Shown in pieces: positions 58,501 to 64,000 of a DNA stretch of 64,000 nt (position 1 is the first letter of the stretch; each line of letters opens with the position of its first letter). A model generated the notes under the pieces. It was not told the DNA's origin. It made no database searches and saw only the letters and a program-made list of their open reading frames with translations. Source of the stretch: Thysanoteuthis rhombus (Eukaryota; Mollusca; Cephalopoda; Oegopsida; Thysanoteuthidae); NCBI GenBank assembly GCA_963457665.1, contig OY735212.1, forward strand, positions 57,836,038 to 57,900,037, read 5' to 3'. A program made the translations under genes and the position numbers.

Positions 58501-61466
58501 CAATAAAATTTTTTCCAAGGTTTAGAACTCTGAAGGTTTTTGCTTTTTATTGTAAAGTATTGCTATTCATTGAAATTTTCTAAACGTTTATACTAATTTT
58601 TTTTCCCTTCCAGCTTGATATTTATGTCAAAGAAGGAACTCATGATATTGAAAAAGATAGTAAGTTTAAATATCTTTTCCATTTTTTCGTCTCAATATCC
58701 TTTTGTCTATTATTTTCCAAATTCTATTTGTAATATTTATTCTCTAGATTCATCACCTTTAGAAGTTCAACATTTAATAAATTTATTCAGATTGTTGCAC
58801 CATGTTGTGTTGAAGGGTTAATGTTTCATCTGACCTTAATTGATAAATTTGAACCAATGTTGTGTAAAATTGAATTTTGGCTTTATATCCGTATGCAATA
58901 GCAATATAGAACTATCATAAGGTGGCTTGTAATTGGATAGAATGAATAGATGTTTCTTTACTGATCTGGCTTCTATGACAACACTGACAGCATAGGTAAA
59001 TAGGTACAGAAAGAGATTATTCCAATGAGAAGTGGAGCGGAAAGGTCTACATAAATAACAGAATCTCTCTGTTTACTTTGAAAAGAAAATTCTTTTATTT
59101 TCATGCTCAATGAGAATGTTTTAGCTTTAAGTAAAATCTCGTTCAAGTGAATGAAGTTATGTTAATTGTTCATTGAACGAGTAAAGTTCACGAGAAGAAG
59201 GTTCAGATGGTTAATTCGTGAACAGAGGTTCTCAGTTCAAAGTGTATGCATGTAGGTAAAGGTGTAAGAGCATTACTTTTTCAATCAAGTTGTGTATGTA
59301 TAAATGGATGTAGGGTGTAAAGGTGTGGTTTAGTAAGGGAAACAGGCATAGAATCATGCGGACATGTTGCATGTTGGTAACAATTAGCTCTTGCTTTTAG
59401 TCACTTTACTCATGTAGATAGAACGAGTGGATTGAAATTTAGTTGTCGAATTTTGACCAATTCACAAAGTGTGATTGGTCAATTAATCTAATTGTTATCA
59501 TGTGGTATATTGTCAACTATATACAGGTTCAAATTTTTGTTTGACTTCATTAATCACCACTACCCACAACAAACCGGTTCATTCAGTTACTGTATTTAGG
59601 TTATGCATGTGTTCTGACATTTCTATCTACCCAGATTTTGCTAGCCCTTACAGTTCCTAGTAAAAACTTGGAATTTTACACCCACACTCCTCTCAATGAG
59701 TAGGGAAATTTTTTTTTTTTTTTTTGTTCTTGAAAATTCCCCTCCTGAACAGGTTTTTCATGGGGGGCTCAATATGCAATGTATGTTAATGCTAAATTGG
59801 TCACTGGTTTGTGCCAACTGGTCTTTTAAAATTTCAAACCTTTTTTAGTGATCTCAGCCCTACAAAAGGTGACAGAAGTATCTTATTCATTTATCACCCA
59901 CTTTTCCAACCTTTTAATTGGTCATCCCCAACATGGCATATATAGATGGTGGTGATCCATAATTTCCCTTGGAATGCTATTTTTTTCAATATTAGCATTT
60001 TTTATGTTTTGGCACAATTGTTTTTTGATCCTCTTTTGAGCTGAAATTTTTCTACTTTTCACTTAACATCATTAAACTTTAATCAGGTGGTCCCAGAAGA
60101 TATAAAGTTATTTTTACTCGGTAAATATCATCATCATCATCAGTCTTTTACCATCCCTAGTTAGACATTTTCTCTATCATGGGCATCATGCAGACAACCC
60201 TTTTTTAACCTGTTCAGTTCATCTTGTCATCTTATATTCTGCCAGCCTCAATTCCACATTTGATCTCTAGGGTCCATTTTGTATGTTGTGATGTCTAATG
60301 GTTGTCTGACATTCTAGCATCATGACCAGCCCATTGCCATTTGAGTTTCCTTATGGATTCTATGATGTCTCAAACTCCTGTTTATTTCCTAATATACTGT
60401 GCTGTCTTAGTAAATATAGTAATATTTTTCAGTAATTACTTTACGTTAATATAAGCTTTGTGCTAAGGTAGACCTAGCATGTTTAGTTAGGTGAATAACC
60501 AAGAGTCAAATTGGATGTTTGCAGCTTTTTATAAAAAAAGTATGAATATGTCTTGGATTTACAGAGAGTAAAGGAGATTTAATATAGTATATGTATCATT
60601 TATGACAGTATAGAAATATGATTATCATATATAAGTATCTGCACAACATGTTCCATCTCATCACTGTATTGAACTGTTATTTTTAGAGGTGACCTTTCCT
60701 CTTTATAAGAGGCTCTGTTGGTTAGTAGGTAGGTCTGTCCCCTTATTGTTTCTCAGGTGTTTCAAGTCAGATTTACTTGGAACTTTGTGAAAAGGCGTCT
60801 CAATTAGATGCTTCTCACATGAACAAATCTTCCTCTCAGGGTCCCGTGATCTAGCTATTATGATGTTTAAACTTTGTTTTAAAATTGATTAAAATCAATT
60901 TTCTCAGTTGTTTCAAGTCATATTTACTTGAAACTTGGTAGAAAAATTATCCCTTAATGAGATACTTTTTACTTAGAAGAATTTCCCCCAGGGTCATGTG
61001 ATCTGGTAATAATGACGATTAAACTTTGATTTAGAATTGATTTTCTCAGCTTTTTTAAGTTAGATTTACTTGAAACCTGATAGAAAGGTATTCCTTGATA
61101 AGATGCTTCTTACCTGAAATTATCTTCTTCTCAAGATCATGTGACCTGGTAATAATGGTGTTTCCACTTTATAGTGGATGCCTCATTGAACTTTTGGTCC
61201 TTGTTTTGAAAGTGGAATCTGCAAGAAAGTCTTTTTTCTTATTCATCTGGTGTTTTTTGTTAGTTTGTCAACAATAAGTGATTTTTAAAAATTTTTTTGC
61301 AGTGACTAAAAAATCTGTCCTGTGTATTTTACTCTTCAATTTTTTTTTTCTTTGTTTCTTTCCAGTCAATCGACAGATCAATGATAAAGAGAGAATTGCC
61401 GCTGCAATGGAAAATCCCAAACTTCGAGAACTAGTAACACAGTGTGTGGAATTTGAAGCATTGTAG
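52494..61466 (+). CDS. CIAO2A: CIAO2A (FAM96A), MIP18-family iron-sulfur assembly factor (5 exons)
   Basis: Exons 52494-52575, 55374-55538, 57129-57178, 58614-58659, 61366-61466; 444 nt, 147 residues plus stop TAG, all GT/AG and in frame. CIAO2A works with CIAO1 in a specialised branch of cytosolic iron-sulfur assembly that matures IRP1. The MIP18/DUF59 domain starts at [10 protein letters not shown] (28-37), followed by LEELNVV, the signature [13 protein letters not shown] (71-83) with conserved C76, then [20 protein letters not shown] and [19 protein letters not shown]2A rather than CIAO2B is chosen because of INDKER..AAAMENP, LIGLC.R.KLQR and EGTH..E.DIN, which match human CIAO2A. The 27-residue N-terminus is acidic ([10 protein letters not shown]) and lacks the hydrophobic leader-like start of human CIAO2A. 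Divergent from the NEK gene upstream. Confidence 0.95.
52847..52985 (+). repeat. Direct repeat, copy 1 (CIAO2A intron 1)
   Basis: GTTGAAATAG...AGCTGA.TGAGTGTTT..TTT..TT, TACTTTGTTTTGATATCTG.TT..ATT.TGTTTT and TCGTAATTGACCACC recur at 55183-55320 with moderate divergence. Confidence 0.7.
53160..53400 (-). pseudogene. Frameshifted C-terminal fragment of a second LINE-type reverse transcriptase
   Basis: On the minus strand, one frame gives [13 protein letters not shown] (about 53331-53387), like the RGD-IEVYKI-G line that follows the RT domain in many LINEs; another frame gives [20 protein letters not shown] (53131-53334), like the downstream TRGH..KL line. The two are out of frame by a shift, so the copy is broken. 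It differs from the RTE family at 55699, whose 3' end abuts it on the other strand. Confidence 0.5.
53464..53580 (+). mobile_element. RTE-like retrotransposon 3' fragment 3 (~115 bp)
   Basis: GTATTGGCTCCGCGACGCCCC, GTGTGGCGAATCCTGGGGAAG, ATAAAAGACTGATGATG, then GAT/GAC repeats. Matches 56160-56278. Confidence 0.75.
54200..54346. mobile_element. Possible very short hAT-like remnant
   Basis: CAGTTGCTTGGGCTTTGTCACCGGC at one side and, reverse-complemented, AAGTGTTCTCAATCAAGGG then AGTCACGGC at the other resemble decayed hAT ends. Flanks TTGCGAAC/TTGCAAAT are only loosely similar. Weak call. Confidence 0.3.
54800..55175 (+). repeat. 31-bp minisatellite, about 12 units, in CIAO2A intron 1
   Basis: The unit AATAAACTCCTTTGAGATTC plus about 11 AT-rich bases recurs with starts at 54831, 54862, 54893, 54924, 54955 and on to 55141, exactly 31 bp apart. 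Units differ by a few bases; the first and last are most diverged. Confidence 0.95.
55183..55320 (+). repeat. Direct repeat, copy 2 (just before CIAO2A exon 2)
   Basis: Counterpart of 52847-52985: ACCTAAAAAGTTGAAATAGC, GTACTTTGTTTTGATTAG, TTGTTGTAACTGATCACC. It begins right where the minisatellite ends and stops about 50 bp before exon 2. Confidence 0.7.
55374..55538 (+). CDS. CIAO2A: CIAO2A exon 2 (MIP18 domain core with PHC motif)
   Basis: 165 nt, residues 28-83, acceptor TGACCAG after a T-run, donor GTAAGT. Holds the DPE motif and conserved Cys76 in PTVPHC, the family's reactive cysteine. Confidence 0.95.
55539..57128 (+). other. CIAO2A intron 2
   Basis: 1590 bp with the dead RTE copy. 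The stretch 56756-56790 (AAGGGAGTAACTTTTAAGGAGTTATTCCCCTT) is a short inverted repeat. Confidence 0.8.
55699..56278 (+). mobile_element. RTE-like non-LTR retrotransposon, 5'-truncated 3' end in CIAO2A intron 2
   Basis: Encodes the C-terminal part of an endonuclease/reverse-transcriptase polyprotein, downstream of the catalytic RT core: [63 protein letters not shown]. Premature stops lie in frame at 55745-55747 (TAA) and 56102-56104 (TGA), with conserved frame after each, so it is a dead copy. It ends TTAAAAGACTGATGATGATG, the short repeat tail typical of RTE elements. Clade assignment rests on the tail and the motif style. Confidence 0.8.
57129..57178 (+). CDS. CIAO2A: CIAO2A exon 3
   Basis: A 50-nt exon, residues 83-99 ([16 protein letters not shown]), acceptor TTTTTAAG, donor GTAAGT. 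It is too short to be called from an open frame; the match to human LCLRVKLQRCLP and the exact phase fit identify it. Confidence 0.95.
57179..58613 (+). other. CIAO2A intron 3
   Basis: 1435 bp; no recognised element, though 57900-58080 has a balanced composition and may be an old repeat. Confidence 0.8.
58614..58659 (+). CDS. CIAO2A: CIAO2A exon 4
   Basis: A 46-nt exon, residues 100-114 plus the first base of I115 ([15 protein letters not shown]), acceptor CCCTTCCAG, donor GTAAGT. Human CIAO2A has LEIYISEGTHSTEED here. Confidence 0.95.
59552..59625 (-). repeat. Dispersed repeat pair member 2
   Basis: TTAATCACCACTACCCACAA through TAGGTTATGCATGTGTTCTG, inverted relative to 40105-40178; in CIAO2A intron 4. 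Confidence 0.6.
59690..59945 (-). mobile_element. Family A MITE-like element, copy 8 (truncated)
   Basis: Reversed copy inside CIAO2A intron 4: GGGGGGCTCAATATGCAATG, ATGCTAAATTGGTCAC, TTTTTAGTGATCTC, AATTGGTCATCCCCAACATGG. Confidence 0.6.
60127..60415 (-). mobile_element. RTE-like retrotransposon 3' fragment 5 (~290 bp)
   Basis: ATCATCATCATCATCAGTCTTTTA, TCTCTATCATGGGCATC, CAGTTCATCTTGTCATCTTATATTCTGCC, ACCAGCCCATTGCCATTTGAG; reverse strand, CIAO2A intron 4. Confidence 0.75.
60751..61175 (+). repeat. Three tandem ~145-bp repeats in CIAO2A intron 4
   Basis: TCTCAG...TTCAAGTCAGATTTACTTG.AACTT recurs at 60751, 60902 and 61044; each unit carries a GATGCTTCT block, CAGGGTC.(C/T)GTGATCTGG and TTAAACTTTG. 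A diverged inverted match lies at 29700-29930. Confidence 0.8.
61366..61466 (+). CDS. CIAO2A: CIAO2A exon 5 and stop
   Basis: 101 nt, residues 115-147 ending [11 protein letters not shown] at 61464-61466. The acceptor follows a long pyrimidine tract ending [21 protein letters not shown] matches the diagnostic CIAO2A C-terminal helix. Confidence 0.95.
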
Positions 61467-62052
61467 TATTTGCTCACCTTTCTCAGAATTTCCCAGATCT
61501 GAATTTTTGAAAAAAAAAAAATTAAAATCCTCCCCCCCCAAACTGACTCAGAGGACTTTCACTACTGAAGCAACAGCAACAATGGTGTTTTTTATGGTGC
61601 TAATGGGTAGGATGTCTGAGAGGCTTGAATGTGTTGAGTTCAGATTATTTGTGAACTTTTGATAAAAATATCTTTGGCGAAAAATTATTAAAACTAATTT
61701 ATAATGAATGAAGAATTTGGCTTTTTTAAATGTGAGATGTGTTGAATCAGCGTGGGATACGTTTTATTGGAATTTGTTTGAAAGAAGTTATTGGTATGAA
61801 AAAACAAGTTTATATGGTATAAATTATGTTGAAATGTTAGCTAAATGATTTGTCATTTGTCAAAGTTTTTTTTTAATAGAATATGACATGTATTAAACCA
61901 AATTGGATTGCAGGAAATCATTGAACAAAAATTTATCTACCATCTAAATGTATAATAGGTAATTTTACTGGCTTTTAAGGTCAACATAAATTTTTAACTA
62001 TCTATGCAAAAAGCTTTGTGGTCGTTTTATATTTCCTTTATATTAGGAAATG

Positions 62053-62058
62053 AATAAA
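62053..62058 (+). promoter_or_regulatory. Candidate CIAO2A polyadenylation signal (proximal)
   Basis: AATAAA about 590 bp after the stop; a second AATAAA lies at 62283-62288. Either would end transcription before the family B MITE at 62376. Which one is used cannot be told from sequence. Confidence 0.4.
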
Positions 62059-62282
62059 TTCCTTTTCAATAATTCTTGATGTGAATGTATTTACAATTTT
62101 ATCCTCAAATATTTTTAAGAATTTAATGTTCGATAAACATTTTGTTTAAAATAACAAAAAACTATACAAAAAATACTGGTTTAAGGATCTTTAGATGAAC
62201 CTTTTCAGTTTGATCATTGAGAAGAATATTGATAACTTTTACCGTTATTTCTTTGAATTTGCTGATAAAGTTTATAAAATTC

Positions 62283-62288
62283 AATAAA
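62283..62288 (+). promoter_or_regulatory. Candidate CIAO2A polyadenylation signal (distal)
   Basis: AATAAA in TTCAATAAAATGATG about 820 bp after the stop, followed within 40 bp by a GT-containing stretch. Confidence 0.4.
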
Positions 62289-62375
62289 ATGATGACTGTC
62301 AAAATGTTCACTGGCTCATGAAGTCATGTTGAAGAAATTCTCAAGATTATTTATTTTTGATATCTGTACCTTGCT

Positions 62376-62750
62376 TAATTGAATCACTGTAATCCGCACA
62401 TTTACCAGAATTAATAATCCAAAAATATAATCCCCCACCTAGATCTTTTATCTGAAATTATCCAAAAAAATATACCAATACAAAATTTGGTCATTGTTGG
62501 TCTAAAATGACTGCAGAATCCCCAAAAAGCACTTTTTTAAGAAAAAACAAAACAAAACAAAGCCAAATATGTTCAAGATGGTCCTAGTGGTGTGCTGATG
62601 GAAATTTTGAAAGTTTTAGCCCCAAAAATGTGACCAGGAAGATCCAGAGACACATCCAGACGGACACATAGATGAGCAAAGAGAGGAGAATCTGTAGCTC
62701 ACTTGGCTGGTTGGTCAGGGAGGCCATTTTTGGGGCTACGGTGAGTTGAT
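62376..62750 (+). mobile_element. Family B MITE, copy 7
   Basis: TAATTGAATCACTGTAATCC, TTTGGTCATTGTTGGTCTAAAATG, AAAAAGCACTTTTTT, GGTCCTAGTGGTGTGCTG, CCCCAAAAATGTGACCAGGAAG, GGGGCTACGGTGAGTTGAT. Lies just after the likely CIAO2A 3' end. Confidence 0.75.
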
Positions 62751-63330
62751 CAGAAGCAATGATGGTAAAAAAGAAATTTGTAGGACTCACTTTGTTTGGG
62801 TTTGATTAATTTTGCCAGTTGTATACAAAATATCTGCAAAACACAATGCACCTAGAAGCAACATTTGAATGCTTTGTCTATTTTTCATATTAGAAAATGG
62901 ATTTTTAAATAAAAATTTCTTTGTATATAACACTTGTGATTTATTCTATCATTGATTTGTACTTATTCTTTTGTTGATTTCCAATTCCAACTTCTTGATT
63001 AATTGACTGATTTGACCACTGGGCTTGGAACTGAGAACTACAGTTGGATTCTTGTGGCTGGGTGTGCTGTAATTGATTTAAGAAAACCTCAAATTACAAA
63101 AGAACTCTGATTTAGCTTTGAATTTCATCTCACAGAATCTGGCTATTGCTGGAAAGACATCGAAATTCACTGGTTTATTTGGAGGCAAAACATGAAGAAA
63201 ATCATAATTGCTGAATATTCTTTTGGTTTTAAGTCTCGGTTTCCTTGATATAATCATCATTTCTCCTCCTTGTTTTAAGTATTCATTAACTTCTTTAGTT
63301 TCACTTCTCTCGTCACTAAAATCACTTTAT
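62751..63330. other. No gene seen
   Basis: AT-rich sequence between family B copy 7 and SINE copy 2. Confidence 0.5.
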
Positions 63331-63733
63331 TGTCAAATTCCAAGTCTGGAGTTGACTCAATTACCTACTGTAACAACAATAGCAATGCTCACCAAATATA
63401 GGGGAGTAAACTCTTCACTGTTTGTCCATCAGGTAACATTAAACAAAACTGATATATAAAATTAACATTCTCCTACTCTGACTTGAAGTCAAGACCAAGT
63501 GATTAGTAGACGGCTCTCTTACCAAGTGAACCAAACTGAAAGTCTTATATGTCTACAAAGATTTATGCAACAAAAAGGCCTGGGCTCGTTTCATTTCAAT
63601 AAATACATTCATACTAAGGGATACTTTTTAAATAATTTTCTATTCATTATACGTACGATACGGAAGATGCAGTAATCATCTTCTGTTGGAATTGAAGTAG
63701 GAGTGAAGTCTGACCCTGCAGTAGACAGGCTTG
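63331..63733 (-). mobile_element. tRNA-derived SINE, copy 2
   Basis: The minus strand at about 63534-63467 reads GGTTCACTTGGTAAGAGAGC (A-box-like, compare TAGCTCAGTTGGTAGAGC), then GGTCTTGACTTCAAGTCAG (B-box-like). The flanking body matches copy 1. The tRNA-like part is internal: about 200 bp precede it on the SINE strand, so this may be a composite or a SINE inside another repeat. Confidence 0.65.
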
Positions 63734-64000
63734 TTTATAGAATGTAGGTTTCAAATACAAAATTTGTCTCAAACTGGTTGTATTATTGATATTAGCCATA
63801 TTTGTATTTGTTGATCATTTCTGTCATGTTTTGTCACTTGGATCTGATGAAAAGAGGATCAAAAATGCCCCTTTGAGAAATGTTAATTGTCATTTCTTTA
63901 TGAGATATCAATAATTTGGTGACTTCCTTTTTGTTTTGACTTGTTGATAGAACAGACACCACGAGAAGGTTCATAATGTGTGTCTGACTAAGAAGTGAAC

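Larger units (their letters stand above)
58660..61365 (+). other. CIAO2A intron 4
   Basis: 2706 bp with family A copy 8, RTE fragment 5, the 59552-59625 repeat and three 145-bp tandem units. Confidence 0.8.
61467..62375 (+). other. CIAO2A 3' UTR and immediate downstream
   Basis: A C-run (61533-61540) follows the stop; two AATAAA signals at 62053 and 62283. No further coding seen. Confidence 0.5.

Overview
The window is eukaryotic, AT-rich, intron-bearing animal DNA. It holds two recognisable protein-coding genes, both conserved across animals and arranged head to head (divergently transcribed) with about 17.8 kb between their start codons. On the minus strand (coding exons 21545-34719) is a single NEK6/NEK7-type mitotic kinase of 334 codons in eight coding exons. 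Its kinase domain is nearly colinear with human NEK7, but it carries a 45-residue glutamine-rich C-terminal tail that the human proteins lack. On the plus strand (52494-61466) is CIAO2A (FAM96A, MIP18 family), 147 codons in five exons, a factor of cytosolic iron-sulfur protein assembly. All exon joins used here have GT/AG borders and keep the reading frame.

The rest is introns and intergenic DNA dominated by transposon remnants and simple repeats. From the left: a very large, highly similar inverted repeat (arms about 325-2145 and 4425-6235, about 1.8 kb each, 2.3 kb apart); a repeat-scattered gene-poor stretch to 21 kb; the NEK gene; a 17.8 kb intergenic space with more MITE copies, a hAT-type non-autonomous element and microsatellites; then CIAO2A, whose first intron holds a 31-bp minisatellite. 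I could define two MITE-like families by eye (family A, eight copies; family B, seven copies), a third weaker family (C), five 3' fragments of one RTE-like non-LTR retrotransposon ending in (GAT)n, two tRNA-derived SINE copies, and two hAT-type elements with imperfect 8-bp target duplications.

The organism is most likely a lophotrochozoan, probably a mollusc and possibly a cephalopod. The reasons are the overall look (long introns, long AT/GT microsatellites, tRNA SINEs, RTE elements) and several GTTATCTCCCTT-like words that I associate with molluscan genomes. This is an inference; no species-specific gene is present.

The two genes have no known shared pathway, so their neighbourhood may be only synteny. 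I found no bacterial-type operon, CRISPR array, defence system or virus. The most interesting items are the polyglutamine tail on the NEK kinase, a MITE end that appears to supply the branch point of a NEK intron, and the long near-identical palindrome that could fold into double-stranded RNA if transcribed.
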